This document shows positions 36,700-45,357 of a DNA stretch of 64,000 bases, one piece after another (position 1 is the stretch's first letter; the number at the start of each line of letters is the position of its first letter). Location of the stretch: assembly GCF_000765145.1 (NCBI RefSeq), contig NZ_JMGA01000011.1, positions 27,151 through 91,150 on the forward strand. The letters are read 5' to 3'. A program made the position numbers and the translations under genes. Under the pieces are notes generated by a model. That model worked only from the letters and a program-made list of their open reading frames with translations. It was not told the origin of the DNA and did no database searches. The stretch comes from Desulfosporosinus sp. HMP52. Its GTDB lineage: Bacteria; Bacillota; Desulfitobacteriia; Desulfitobacteriales; Desulfitobacteriaceae.

Positions 36700-37126
36700 T
36701 AAGATCACCGATGTAAAATGTAAAATCCCAGACCAATCTGGGAGTATTAAGATTAAGATCATTCTATTAAAATATGCTTCATCCGATTTTATCCATGAGT
36801 TGTTAGATGAGTGTGACTTTTTTCACAGTAAAAATATCACAACTATCACGATACATCTTTTAATTTTGATCTAAACTTAACTTATCACCAGAGAAATAAT
36901 ATATATAGGAAGGAAAACAAGAAATGAGGATAGTTGGATTACAATAACATCAAGTTTTAGCTTGCTGATAAAGTAGTAGATACCGTTGAATCTGGACCCA
37001 ATTGTGGTTAAGGTTGCTCAAAGGTAGTACATAGTGGCGCTTTTTCCTTCGATTAACTATGAGTCGTTTGGAGGCTTTACATTAGCCGTAAAAACAATGG
37101 ATGATAATGCAGGATGATGTGAAGGG

Positions 37127-38788
37127 ATGATAAAATTGAAACTCAAGACTAAACTGTTATTAGTGTTTTCTATTATGGTTTTTCTATCAATTGCAACCGT
37201 TGGATTGAATTTAATCACCTACAAATCATTAGACAGTGATGCTGTCTTTGTAAACAGCGCCGGAAAATTGAGAGCAAACAGCTACAGAATGGCATTCCTT
37301 TCAGAACGAATTATTATTGGTGGAGTTGATCAACAAACAAAGAGTAAAGAGTTACTGGAAAGGGTTGCGTTCTTTGATAACTTGATTAAGTCATTGATCA
37401 ATGGGGATGAATCTCTTGGACTAAAGAAACTAGAACAGCCAGAAATGCTGGAAAAATTGCAAGCCATTGAAGGCAAATGGAGTAATCAATACAAAACTGC
37501 CTATGAAGTGATAGCCAGGGATGGAAGTAAACAAGGACTAAGTAGTATTGAGGATTCAGTGGATAGCTTTGTAGCTGAAGTTGACCAACTTGTTGGTGCA
37601 TATTCGACCCTATCCCAGAGTAAAGTAACCAATGCAAAAGTTATTAGCAATATTATGCTCTTAATCACGGTTTTCTTCGGAATATTTGGTGTGATTATGG
37701 TTAGGGCACAAGTAATACGTCCGATTGAACGTCTATCCATGGAAATGAAAGGTATTTCTTCTGGAAACGGTGATTTAACGACGATGATCAAAATTGTAAG
37801 ACAGGATGAACTTGGTGAATTGATCCTGCATTTCAACAACTTCTTAGCTAGCATTAGGGAGATAGTCATTAAGATATCAAAGTCCTCCGATGTGCTTAGT
37901 AACTCGATGCAGGGTATTTCCGGAACTAGCTATGAACTGTCAAAGTCCACAGAAATGATTGCCAATGCCGTAATGGAAGTTTCTAACGGCAGCGTAGAGC
38001 AAACTGAAATGATAGGCAGTCTCAATGCTTTGGTGGAACAGATGAATGATGATGTGGGAAAGGTGCTTTATAAGGCTGAGAAGCTGCTTCAGGGTTCGGC
38101 AAGTTCTAAAGCTTCTGCGGGAGAAGGAAATCAACTTCTGGAGCTTCAATCAAGAGACTTAACGAAAGTTGTTTCGAGCTTAGCAGATGCAAATACATCA
38201 GTAAAAAGGCTTGAAGGCTATTCCAATGATATTAAAGGTATTTTGGAGATAATCAATAACATATCTAGTCAAACTAATTTACTGGCGTTAAATGCCGCAA
38301 TAGAGGCGGCTCGTGCGGGTGAGTCCGGAAGAGGATTCGCGGTAGTTGCAGGAGAAATAAGAAAACTAGCAGAGGGTACAAGTCAAGCTACAGTACAAAT
38401 ATCCGAAATTATAACCAATATCACCGGTCAAACAGTCATGGTAAGAGATAACATGGCACAAATGGCTGAGAGTATTGAAAGTCAGTCTCAAAGCATGGAT
38501 GTTGTGATGAGTAAATTAAGTGAAATAGTTAACAAAGCTGAAACTACTTATATAGATGCCAAAGAAATTGAGTCCATTAATTTGTCAGTCAAAAAACAAT
38601 TCGGAACAATTGCAAGTTCGGCAAGTAAGATTTCCGAAGTTGTGACGAATAACTCCAGCAACACACAAAACGTTGCGGCTGCGGTACAAGAACAGACAGC
38701 TTCTTTCCAAGAGGTAAGTGCGAATATGAGTGCATTGAATGATCTTTCGAGTGATCTTAAGCTTGTCGTTGGTCGTTTCAAAATTTGA
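37127..38788 (+). CDS. Methyl-accepting chemotaxis protein
   Basis: 553 residues. The first membrane helix (residues 8-28) leads into a helical sensor domain with [20 protein letters not shown], which resembles the PilJ/nitrate-sensor type. The second helix at about 170-190 leads to a HAMP linker and the cytoplasmic signalling domain with the conserved hairpin tip [30 protein letters not shown] split over two helices. It senses an extracellular signal and controls CheA. No other chemotaxis gene is near. It ends at a hairpin that is also found at 44785-44815. Confidence 0.93.
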   Translation: MIKLKLKTKLLLVFSIMVFLSIATVGLNLITYKSLDSDAVFVNSAGKLRANSYRMAFLSERIIIGGVDQQTKSKELLERVAFFDNLIKSLINGDESLGLKKLEQPEMLEKLQAIEGKWSNQYKTAYEVIARDGSKQGLSSIEDSVDSFVAEVDQLVGAYSTLSQSKVTNAKVISNIMLLITVFFGIFGVIMVRAQVIRPIERLSMEMKGISSGNGDLTTMIKIVRQDELGELILHFNNFLASIREIVIKISKSSDVLSNSMQGISGTSYELSKSTEMIANAVMEVSNGSVEQTEMIGSLNALVEQMNDDVGKVLYKAEKLLQGSASSKASAGEGNQLLELQSRDLTKVVSSLADANTSVKRLEGYSNDIKGILEIINNISSQTNLLALNAAIEAARAGESGRGFAVVAGEIRKLAEGTSQATVQISEIITNITGQTVMVRDNMAQMAESIESQSQSMDVVMSKLSEIVNKAETTYIDAKEIESINLSVKKQFGTIASSASKISEVVTNNSSNTQNVAAAVQEQTASFQEVSANMSALNDLSSDLKLVVGRFKI

Positions 38789-38827
38789 TAATGGTTATTG
38801 GGCACAGAGGAATGGTTCAATCTGCTG

Positions 38828-38855
38828 GGCTGGCGTGCTTGCAACACGTCAGTCC
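38828..38855 (+). terminator. Terminator of the chemoreceptor gene, repeated hairpin
   Basis: GGCTGGCGTG pairs with CACGTCAGTCC (with G-T pairs), followed by TTTTGTTT. The same sequence with small changes is present at 44785-44815 inside a predicted antisense RNA. Confidence 0.7.
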
Positions 38856-39047
38856 TTTTGTTTGCCTGCTTTTCTTAGGTTCTCTTTAAGTCTTTAATTA
38901 ACATTTTGTAAGAATAGCAATAACTGCAGCAGGGTTTAGCGGAAAAAAGCAGAAATAATGTATGAGTAAAGAGTGCTAGAAACTGTGCAAAAGACAATTT
39001 TCTGATTGGCTTGCTCAAAGAATGCAGAGAAATGGGAGGAACGTTCA

Positions 39048-39659
39048 ATGAGAGCCGTGTGTATAGATTTTGAAACTGCGAACGGATTTATTGGCAGCGC
39101 CTGCTCGGTTGGAATTGCAGTTCTAGAAGAAGGACAGATTGTCGATACTAACTATTGGCTGATAAAACCACATCCCCGGTATAGTTACTTTGACCCTTTG
39201 AATGTCTCAATCCATGGAATTAAAGCGCAAGATGTAAAAGATGCTCCGGAATTCGATTTCATTTATGGGCAGATTAGCCCTCTATTTGATAATGCTTATG
39301 TTATTGCGCACAACGCTTCCTTTGATATGTCGGTGTTGCGTCATGTTTTGGACTTATATGAAATCCCATATCCTGAAATAGACTATTTATGTACCTATAA
39401 AACGGCACTTAAGACGTGGAGTGGCTTAGATAACTATAAACTTGATACGGTTTGCAGATTTCTAAACCATGATTTTGCCCATCATAACGCCTTAGAAGAT
39501 GCCATTGCCTGTGGCAATGTCCTATTATCAGCCTTATCTGCCAGGGGAGTGACCACAATAAAAGAGCTCGCGGCTCTTGTGGGAATGAGGCTTGGTAAAT
39601 TGTACGCAGGAGGATATAACCCGTGCAGCGTAGCGAAGCGAACATCTAAAAAGGCTTAG
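39048..39659 (+). CDS. DEDDh 3'-5' exonuclease (DNA polymerase III epsilon-like)
   Basis: 203 residues. CIDFETANG holds the first two acidic residues, IAHNASFDMSVL the third, and HHNALEDAIACGNVLL the His and last Asp, so all DEDDh catalytic residues are in place. It degrades single-stranded DNA or RNA ends and probably acts in repair. GGGAGGAACGTTCA precedes the ATG at 39048; the earlier ATG at 39006 would add residues not typical of the family. It stands 53 bases before the next gene and may be co-transcribed. Confidence 0.9.
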   Translation: MRAVCIDFETANGFIGSACSVGIAVLEEGQIVDTNYWLIKPHPRYSYFDPLNVSIHGIKAQDVKDAPEFDFIYGQISPLFDNAYVIAHNASFDMSVLRHVLDLYEIPYPEIDYLCTYKTALKTWSGLDNYKLDTVCRFLNHDFAHHNALEDAIACGNVLLSALSARGVTTIKELAALVGMRLGKLYAGGYNPCSVAKRTSKKA

Positions 39660-39712
39660 AATCTCGTCTTAATTAGATATAGGATTAAGTTCTTGGACTT
39701 AGGAGGAAAAAA

Positions 39713-40807
39713 ATGCAAATATGCTGTACAAAAAAACTATATGACGAAATGGGAATAGTGCCCGGAAAAGGAACTGAAGAAAACGATTTATTTTGTTGGA
39801 GCGTGCATTTAATCACGGTGAAGCGCAGAAAGACACTTGTCGCAGTCAATGACAGCAATCGCTATGGATTTGTTCTGCATGGTTTGAAAGCCAAGGATTT
39901 CAAACACATCAATGAGTTACTTGTCCAAGGAATTAGAAATTGTTTGCGAGACGAGAAAATAAAGAGCGAAATCATCGAAAGATATTTGAAAGCAGCTGGA
40001 GAGTTTGTATTTTCAAAGACAAGAGGTGCTAAATATGTCGCTCGCCTCAATAAAGCCTGTGAACGGGTAAACATATTTGATGATCGCTTAGAAACAAAGG
40101 AACTTTATCAGACTAATGTTGCCCAAAGGATGAATGATGACCTCATGAAAATCCCCCAGGAATCTGATTATACATTCCCACACGCCCTTTTATACAGAGA
40201 TTTCAAGCGTTTTGCCGGGGAAGAAATCGTTAAGTGTGAGGCAGTCGATATAATGGTCAAGCTGAATTTAGATCGCCACACAGCCTGGAGACGAGTTATT
40301 ACTCCTGTAGATATTACGTTCAAACAGCTTCATATCATATTACAAGCTGTATTTGGTTGGAAAAGTTATCATTTGTATGATTTTAATATTTTTGATGAGG
40401 CAAGTAAGTGCGTTTTAAAGGTGATTAGTGAATTTGAAGAAGTTTTTGAACCAAGGCCGGACTGCCCCATGCGATTAGATTCAGAGGTTAACTTCTCTCA
40501 ATATGCCCGGCAGCCTTATAAAATAATGTATTGCTATGATTACGGCGACAACTGGGAGCACGAAATTACCATTCGAGGGACAAATACTGAATATAATAAA
40601 ACCTATCCGGTTTGCTTAATGGGGGAAGGTAATGCACCACCGGAAGATGTGGGGGGCATTCCCGGATACTTGGAATTTTTAAAAATCATGGCAGATCCGG
40701 ACCATGCTGACTATAAAACGATGCAGAAGTGGGCTCAGAGCCAATGGTATAGAAACTTTGATATGCAATTAATCAATAAAAGGTTAGAAACTATCTTGCG
40801 TGTATAG
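39713..40807 (+). CDS. DUF6933-like and pRiA4b ORF-3-like protein
   Basis: 364 residues in two parts. The first 180 (MQICCTKKLYDEMGI, LFCWSVHLITVKRRKTLVAV) resemble the DUF6933 family. The second (about 185-364) is the plasmid pRiA4b ORF-3-like domain: FKQLHIILQAVFGWKSYHLYDF, YCYDYGDNWEHEITI, GEGNAPPEDVGGIPGYLEFL. Neither part has a known biochemical role. The fusion is common in Firmicutes. AGGAGG lies before the ATG. Confidence 0.85.
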   Translation: MQICCTKKLYDEMGIVPGKGTEENDLFCWSVHLITVKRRKTLVAVNDSNRYGFVLHGLKAKDFKHINELLVQGIRNCLRDEKIKSEIIERYLKAAGEFVFSKTRGAKYVARLNKACERVNIFDDRLETKELYQTNVAQRMNDDLMKIPQESDYTFPHALLYRDFKRFAGEEIVKCEAVDIMVKLNLDRHTAWRRVITPVDITFKQLHIILQAVFGWKSYHLYDFNIFDEASKCVLKVISEFEEVFEPRPDCPMRLDSEVNFSQYARQPYKIMYCYDYGDNWEHEITIRGTNTEYNKTYPVCLMGEGNAPPEDVGGIPGYLEFLKIMADPDHADYKTMQKWAQSQWYRNFDMQLINKRLETILRV

Positions 40808-40909
40808 TGATGTTAGTTGAGAACTGCCCGGATCGGCGATGAGACAAAGGCGTACCAATGACTAATTACTTTAAAGGTATATCATAGATTCTAAATATCC
40901 ACGAAGCAA

Positions 40910-40951
40910 AGCATGTCCGGAATGACAACGTTGTCGTTTCTGGGGCATGCT
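40910..40951. terminator. Bidirectional terminator
   Basis: AGCATGTCCGGAATGACAA pairs imperfectly with TTGTCGTTTCTGGGGCATGCT, between two convergent genes. A near copy lies at 45301-45345. Confidence 0.65.
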
Positions 40952-40956
40952 TATTT

Positions 40957-41175
40957 CTAATGATCTGATGTAATCTCAACAAGACGGATTTTAATACCTA
41001 ACTCCAGGAAATAGAAGCCCATACCTCGGGAAAGCTCTGAGTTAGCCCCCCTTGCCTGCATATATGCGACTCCCAGTTTCCATAAATCTTGGGAGCTATG
41101 TTCGGCTAAAAACGAATAGCGCTTTCGGACATATTCATAGCCAATCTCAAAATCACTGAGGTCTTGTCTAGACAT
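40957..41175 (-). CDS. Small conserved protein, partner of an XRE regulator
   Basis: 72 residues. Starts MSRQDLSDFEIGYEYVRKRY and ends with ELSRGMGFYFLELGIKIRLV; soluble and probably helical. The ATG at 41175 has GGAGG 6-10 bases before it, located inside the end of a decayed XRE regulator gene, so the two formed an operon. A fragment of a second copy lies at 30988-31085. No function is known. Confidence 0.7.
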   Translation of the reverse strand: MSRQDLSDFEIGYEYVRKRYSFLAEHSSQDLWKLGVAYMQARGANSELSRGMGFYFLELGIKIRLVEITSDH

Positions 41176-41370
41176 CGTTTTCCTCCGGCTTTTCAGGGTA
41201 TTGTTCTCCGATCAGTTCGGCAATACTAACACCGAGAGCTGCAGCGAGTTAGTTAACGTTTGAATTGAGCCTGTAGAAAGACCATTTTAGATTATATTTA
41301 TCATGCTTCATCGATATCAACTAAGTCAGCAAGTTGTTTTGAGTCATTTTTAGTGTCGTTCATATCTTTA
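41172..41370 (-). pseudogene. Decayed XRE-type regulator
   Basis: Just before the 72-residue gene the minus strand reads LAAALGVSIAELIGEQYPEK and ends PEENDV, the end of a helix-turn-helix regulator. A TAA interrupts the frame before LAAALG. Further upstream only scraps such as MNDTKNDSKQLADLVDIDEA remain. The original N-terminal DNA-binding domain is lost. Confidence 0.6.
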
Positions 41371-41421
41371 TATTTCTGTTTATTAGTATTTTTCAATAAT
41401 ACTACTAGTTAAAAGAATATA

Positions 41422-41515
41422 GAATTATATTCTAGTTGTCAATAGAAAAAGATGAATTAAACTCATGATATTTACATTTGCGCGATTCAGATATAATTGA
41501 ACATGAATTATATTC
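41422..41515 (+). promoter_or_regulatory. Promoter region with duplicated operator-like 11-mer
   Basis: GAATTATATTC occurs at 41422-41432 and again at 41505-41515, bracketing a TATAAT box (41492-41497). The upstream copy is also part of GAATATA-N4-TATATTC. These are probable binding sites of the XRE repressor encoded downstream. Confidence 0.55.
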
Positions 41516-41528
41516 AGGATGTGATGAA

Positions 41529-41834
41529 ATGAATTACGGACAGCGAATAAAGTTCTTTCGTAATACAGTTGGAATTTCAGCCAATGCTTTAGCGAAGAAA
41601 GTTGGACTGGATCCGACTACAATTTATAAAATTGAAGCCAACGATTCTAAACCCTCTCTTGGTTCCCTCGAAAGCATATGCGCTGCTCTCAGCATTAGTC
41701 TTGCGGAATTCTTCACTGAAGAAGAACAGGTCTTAGGACCGGAAATCCAACGATTACTGGGTACTGCGAAAAAGCTTTCACCAGAACAAATCGACTATCT
41801 TCAGAAGTTACTGGAATCGCTTAGTAAAGATTGA
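41529..41834 (+). CDS. XRE family transcriptional regulator
   Basis: 101 residues. The helix-turn-helix is GQRIKFFRNTVGISANALAK plus VGLDPTTIYKIEANDSKPSL, followed by a short C-terminal helix (GPEIQRLLGTAKKLSPEQID). The ATG at 41529 has GGATGTGA before it, and upstream in-frame residues do not fit the family. It probably represses itself through the repeated GAATTATATTC sites. It is not part of a visible prophage. Confidence 0.88.
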   Translation: MNYGQRIKFFRNTVGISANALAKKVGLDPTTIYKIEANDSKPSLGSLESICAALSISLAEFFTEEEQVLGPEIQRLLGTAKKLSPEQIDYLQKLLESLSKD

Positions 41835-41847
41835 TTTTTGGACTTTT

Positions 41848-41868
41848 AGGGTACCTATAGGGTACCCT
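41848..41868 (+). terminator. Terminator of the XRE gene
   Basis: AGGGTACC (41848-41855) and GGTACCCT (41861-41868), followed by TTTTATTGTTT. Confidence 0.75.
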
Positions 41869-41889
41869 TTTATTGTTTAATCTATCAAG

Positions 41890-41993
41890 AGTAGTCGGCG
41901 GAACATGCTTACGGTCGTCCATTGCGTAAAACTCGTAAATTTTAGTTCCTCCAAAGAAAAAAGATGTCGACGATTTCAAAGCGTCGGCATCTT
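41890..41993. repeat. Decayed copy of a nested-palindrome repeat plus a hairpin
   Basis: AGTCGGCGGAACATGCTTACGG at about 41893-41914 matches the left end of the repeat found at 56243-56336 and 63384-63470; the rest has decayed. A separate hairpin follows: AAGATGTCGACG (41961-41972) with CGTCGGCATCTT (41982-41993). Confidence 0.5.
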
Positions 41994-42028
41994 ATAGAAT
42001 TTCACTCATCCTGCGGCTGCTTAGGAAA

Positions 42029-42190
42029 CTAAATTTTTACCTGATTGGTAAGGGCACTGGTGATATTGGCTTTACCCTCTGTAAAGTCAAATTTCATGAC
42101 CTGCCCCACCAGTCTGTCGCAAAGGGCTTTAAACTGTCCGGGTACATGACCTGAATAGCTTCTCGTTATGCAGGCTTCTAAATGCTTAAG
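42029..42190 (-). pseudogene. C-terminal gene fragment of unknown family
   Basis: An open minus-strand frame without a start reads RGTLKHLEACITRSYSGHVP, then FKALCDRLVGQVMKFDFTEG and ends TSALTNQVKI. It directly follows the HxlR gene in a different frame. It may be the end of a flavoprotein-like gene, but I cannot assign it. Confidence 0.4.
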
Positions 42191-42554
42191 AGTCCCCCGG
42201 TTCGGTTTCCTGTGCCATTTCGCAATTAATTTCCAGCTGCTTGTTTACCCACTCATCAAGATTCTTTAAGATAGGAAGCAAACTTTTGCCGTTGTCCGTT
42301 AAGGAATATTCCACCCTAGGCGGCATTTCCAGGTATTGAACGCGCTTGATTATTTTGTAATGCTCTAATTCCTGCAGGCAGTTACTTAGGGACATATTTG
42401 TAATTCCGGCTAATTCTCGTTTTAACTCATTAAAACGCAGGACGTCTTTTTTGCTTAAGGTACATAGTATGGGCAATTTCCATTTGCTGCCGAGTACTTG
42501 CAACAAATATTGAACAGGGGTAGTTAACGGCTTATCACTTCGGTTATTTCCCAT
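42186..42554 (-). CDS. HxlR family transcriptional regulator
   Basis: 122 residues. The HxlR winged helix is clear: LLQVLGSKWKLPILCTLSKK, RFNELKRELAGITNMSLSNC and the wing MPPRVEYSLTDNGKSLLPIL. Such proteins control redox, aldehyde and quinone stress genes, often a divergent oxidoreductase. Here a flavodoxin-type reductase is transcribed divergently 200 bases away, with repeated TATACTTAGT sites between, which supports direct control of that gene and of itself. Confidence 0.92.
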   Translation of the reverse strand: MGNNRSDKPLTTPVQYLLQVLGSKWKLPILCTLSKKDVLRFNELKRELAGITNMSLSNCLQELEHYKIIKRVQYLEMPPRVEYSLTDNGKSLLPILKNLDEWVNKQLEINCEMAQETEPGDS

Positions 42555-42580
42555 CTATCGAACCCCTTTAGTAAATAAAA

Positions 42581-42655
42581 TATACTTAGTAAAAAATAAT
42601 ATACTTAGTCAAAATAATTTGCGTACTTGTATAGTTTTGACCAAGTATTATAATT
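42581..42655. promoter_or_regulatory. Divergent control region with repeated TATACTTAGT
   Basis: TATACTTAGT occurs at 42581-42590 and 42600-42609, spaced 19 bases apart, and a related inverted form (ACCAAGTATTA) lies near 42640-42650. The region separates the HxlR gene from the divergent reductase, so these are likely HxlR operators. Confidence 0.6.
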
Positions 42656-42752
42656 ATAGCATGAATTAAGGTAACGAAAATAGCTGTACAAAATGTGATT
42701 TTAAAAGTTAAGCAGTATTTAAAAATTCAAAATCATTGAAGGAGAGAACTAT

Positions 42753-43403
42753 AGTAAGATTATTGCTCTTAACGGCAGTCCGCGAAAAACCTGGAATACA
42801 GCAACCTTGCTGAACAAAGCTCTTGAAGGGGCTGCTTCCCAAGGAGCTGAAACTGAATTGATTCATCTCAATGATTTGAATTTCAAAGGGTGCATCAGCT
42901 GCTTTGCGTGTAAACGAAAAGACGGGCAGCATGGAAAATGTGCCATGAAAGATGATTTAGCAGAGATACTGAAAAAATTAGAAACAGTTGATGGGATTAT
43001 TTTTGGTTCACCGATTTACTATATGAGCATTACAGCCAGTATGAGGGCACTTTTAGAGCGATTCTTGTTTTCTCATAGCATCTATAATCCGGAAATACCA
43101 ACAGTGTATCCCAGGAAAATCCCAGCCGGGTTTATCTATACTATGAACGCATCAGAAAAACAAATCGAGCAATTTGGGCTTAAACAAAGTTTAAATTTAC
43201 ATGAAATGATGATTGCCAAAACCATTGGAAATCCTCTTACAACTCTATACAGCTATGATACTTATCAATTTTCTGATTATGAAAACTATGAATCATCGAT
43301 GTTCTCTGAAGAGGCTAAAGCAAAACAGAAAGTTGAACAATTTCCCCTTGACTGCCAAAGAGCGTTGGAAATGGGAATCAAGCTGGCATCCACTGAGATT
43401 TAA
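42753..43403 (+). CDS. NADPH-dependent FMN reductase / flavodoxin-like protein with damaged start
   Basis: About 216 residues. SKIIALNGSPRKTWNTATLL is the flavin phosphate loop, followed by CISCFACKRKDGQHGKC and GIIFGSPIYYMSITASMRAL, typical of iron-sulfur-flavoprotein-like FMN reductases. GGAGAG at 42741-42746 is well placed, but where ATG-AGT-AAG would be expected the sequence reads AT-AGT-AAG, as if one G were lost. The first normal in-frame start is a TTG at 42807, inside the flavin loop. It is either inactive, started at a rare codon or affected by a read error. It is likely controlled by HxlR. Confidence 0.75.
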   Translation, partial: SKIIALNGSPRKTWNTATLLNKALEGAASQGAETELIHLNDLNFKGCISCFACKRKDGQHGKCAMKDDLAEILKKLETVDGIIFGSPIYYMSITASMRALLERFLFSHSIYNPEIPTVYPRKIPAGFIYTMNASEKQIEQFGLKQSLNLHEMMIAKTIGNPLTTLYSYDTYQFSDYENYESSMFSEEAKAKQKVEQFPLDCQRALEMGIKLASTEI

Positions 43404-43528
43404 CAACAGGGGGACTCACCAAATTACTCAGGATGAAAGGGAGACAAGAGCTTCCACATCAATATATCGGTAAGCATATGAAGAATTTGCATAAGTCCGG
43501 AAAAGAGAGAAGTAGGAGTGATGAATGT

Positions 43529-44350
43529 ATGAGTATGGATCTGATTCAAGTTAGCCAGGAAAAATGTATCCGCTGTGGAATCTGTGCGGAAATCTGTCCC
43601 ACTGGAAGTATCATGATCGAAAACCAAATGCCCCAGGCCACAGAAAGGAATTGTATTGCCTGTGGACACTGCGTAGCTGTGTGTCCTGTGGCGGCAATAG
43701 ATAACCTGAAGGCACCGCTGGTCAAACAGTTGCCCCTTGAAAATGTACCTGTCCTTGACGCTGACACTGCAGCCCGCTTTCTCCGCTCCCGACGGTCTAT
43801 TCGCCGCTACAAAGAAAATCCCGTACCCCGGGAAAAAATAGTGCAGCTCCTCGATATGGCGCGTTTGGCCCCAAGCGGAGGCAACACTCAGGGGGTTGCT
43901 TATCTCGTCATTTATAACGCTGAAATACTTGGCAAAATAACGGCTGCTACAGTTGATTGGATGGAAGAACAATTAAAAAAGGGTTCTGCATGGGCACAGT
44001 ATTATAGCAGAGTGGTGGAAACTTATCGCCAAACCGGTCAAGATGTGATATTACGAAACGCTCCATGTCTGATTGTGGCTATGACTGCAAAGGACTTTCA
44101 CCCCCGTGGACGGGATAATACCCATTTTTCCCTGGCCTACGCTGAGCTCTACGCCCCGGCTATTGAATTGGGAACATGTTGGGCGGGATTCTTTGAAGGG
44201 TGCGCCGCTGCCAATTATCAGCCCTTGCTGAGTATCTTAAACCTGCCGGAAAACATGGTAGTCACCGGTGGATTGTTAGTAGGTTTTCCAAAGTATACTT
44301 ATCAACGATTAGTGGACAGAAAACCCTTGCAAGTGTCGTGGTGGGGCTAA
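43529..44350 (+). CDS. Nitroreductase fused to a 2[4Fe-4S] ferredoxin
   Basis: About 273 residues. The N-terminal 60 residues contain CIRCGICAEICP and CIACGHCVAVCP, two [4Fe-4S] sites. A nitroreductase domain follows: RRSIRRYKENPVPREKIVQL, MARLAPSGGNTQG and GTCWAGFFEGCAA. Electrons from ferredoxin-type clusters would reduce FMN and then an unknown acceptor. The ATG at 43529 lies 10 bases after AGGAG. It is about 125 bases downstream of the flavoprotein and may belong to the HxlR regulon. A hairpin closes it. Confidence 0.92.
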   Translation: MSMDLIQVSQEKCIRCGICAEICPTGSIMIENQMPQATERNCIACGHCVAVCPVAAIDNLKAPLVKQLPLENVPVLDADTAARFLRSRRSIRRYKENPVPREKIVQLLDMARLAPSGGNTQGVAYLVIYNAEILGKITAATVDWMEEQLKKGSAWAQYYSRVVETYRQTGQDVILRNAPCLIVAMTAKDFHPRGRDNTHFSLAYAELYAPAIELGTCWAGFFEGCAAANYQPLLSILNLPENMVVTGGLLVGFPKYTYQRLVDRKPLQVSWWG

Positions 44351-44380
44351 AGGGGTGCTTGGTACCAATTAAAATCAAAC

Positions 44381-44405
44381 AACCCTCGCTTTTCAGGCGA
44401 GGGTT
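44381..44405 (+). terminator. Terminator of the nitroreductase gene
   Basis: AACCCTCGC (44381-44389) with GCGAGGGTT (44397-44405), followed by TTCATAAC. Confidence 0.75.
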
Positions 44406-44563
44406 TTCATAACATTACTGTTTTGTCAGTGCTATCGGTGAGGTTTATTGTTCGGTCATTTCTGGGGATTAATCTATACACTCAGATAAGGAGAACCCCA
44501 TCCATGAGGGGGCCCTAACCCAGTGGAATCGTCGAGAGTTTCCATCCTTTTGTTGGAAGACTA

Positions 44564-44572
44564 TGCTATAAT
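44564..44572 (+). promoter_or_regulatory. Extended -10 promoter of the short toxin gene
   Basis: TG-C-TATAAT (44564-44572), an extended -10 box without a good -35. Transcription would start near 44579. In the leader, CCACACCC (44605-44612) can pair with GGGGGTGG (44620-44627, one mismatch) and hide the ribosome binding site. Confidence 0.6.
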
Positions 44573-44630
44573 ATTTGCAACAGGTTGTCGAGGGACGGTT
44601 AGCCACACCCTTTAGAAGGGGGGTGGTAAG

Positions 44631-44708
44631 ATGATCTCAATGGTTGAGGCTATGTATCTCATGATTGCATTTGCTACACTCATTGTTATGATCTTGAAGA
44701 AGAAATAA
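44631..44708 (+). CDS. Putative holin-like type I toxin
   Basis: A 25-residue protein, MISMVEAMYLMIAFATLIVM then ILKKK. One hydrophobic helix followed by a basic tail and the motif YLMIAFATLIV match the putative holin-like toxins (Hol_Tox) of Firmicutes, which damage the membrane when over-produced. AGAAGGGGGG precedes the ATG. The leader can fold over this site, as is usual for type I toxins, and the 3' end overlaps a predicted antisense RNA. It is far too short for normal gene finding, so it would be missed. Confidence 0.75.
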   Translation: MISMVEAMYLMIAFATLIVMILKKK

Positions 44709-44737
44709 CCGCCCCCGTCCAAGGATTGCGGTTATTT
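44703..44737. terminator. Bidirectional terminator shared by toxin mRNA and antisense RNA
   Basis: AAATAACCGC (44703-44712) with GCGGTTATTT (44728-44737). The symmetric A- and T-rich flanks allow termination from both sides. Confidence 0.75.
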
Positions 44738-44816
44738 CTTAGTAACTCGTAGTTCCGGCTAACCCTTCGGTTAGACAATCTGCCGGGCTGGCGTGCTTCC
44801 AACACGTCAGTCCTTA
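44703..44816 (-). ncRNA. Predicted antisense RNA antitoxin
   Basis: On the minus strand TTGCAT (44851-44846), exactly 17 bases, then TATAAT (44828-44823) form a near-consensus promoter. The transcript would start near 44816, begin with a stable hairpin (GGACTGACGTG pairing with CACGCCAGCCC) and stop at the shared terminator near 44703. It would overlap the end of the toxin mRNA, as RatA does with txpA in Bacillus subtilis. GGTTAGCC and CAGATTGTC in this RNA are nearly the same as segments of the toxin leader (44581-44603). Confidence 0.6.
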
Positions 44817-44871
44817 TTAAATATTATATCCATAGATTGTAAACTATGCAACCGGCTCACATATAAAAGGC

Positions 44872-45299
44872 CTGAAAGAGAGAAGATCACATTGTTAGGA
44901 AAGAAGGGGAAGCAAAGTAAATGAATGTATTTTTTGTAATCTCCCAGAGATAGCTATCCTTGTCCAGAACGATCTGGCCCTGGCCTTTTTTTCCCGGTCA
45001 ATGAAGGACATGTTCTGATTATTCCCAAGAGGCATGTAGTAAGCTTCTTTGACCTAACCGAAGAAGAAGTTCTGGGCACCTGGAGATTAGTTCAGGAAGT
45101 AAAAGATTTGTTAGACAGCCGCTTCCATCCCATCGCTTACAATGTGGGGGTTAATGTAGGAGCAGCTGCCGGGCAGAGCGTTTTTCACGCGCATATTCAT
45201 ATTATTCCCCGTTATGAGGGGGATGTCACAAACCCCCTGGGCGGAGTCCGGAATGTTAAGAAGAGTATTGTTCCATATGCCGGGGATGGGGAGAAGTAA
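44872..45299 (+). pseudogene. Second copy of the HIT gene, frameshifted
   Basis: Nearly identical to 34443-34874 from the basic leader region to the final AGDGEK codons. About 7 bases are missing near 44985-44997 (GCCTTTTTTTCCCGG against GCCTTTTTTGATAAGTTCCC), which breaks the frame before the GHVLIIPKRHV segment. The histidine triad part remains open. It is a duplicated and dead gene. Confidence 0.88.
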
Positions 45300-45300
45300 A

Positions 45301-45345
45301 GCATGGCCTAGAATGACAATGTTGTCGTTTCTGGGCCATGCTTAT
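45301..45345. terminator. Hairpin copied from the 40.9-kb terminator
   Basis: AGCATGGCC with GGGCCATGCT and an inner GACAA/TTGTC pairing, followed by TATTTTCTAATGATCTGATG, the same order as at 40910-40970. It is joined directly to the duplicated HIT gene. Confidence 0.65.
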
Positions 45346-45357
45346 TTTCTAATGATC

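Noticed and set aside
36671..36874. Open reading frame of 67 codons
   Set aside because: It begins inside a repeated terminator hairpin, has no ribosome binding site and its composition does not look like a protein.
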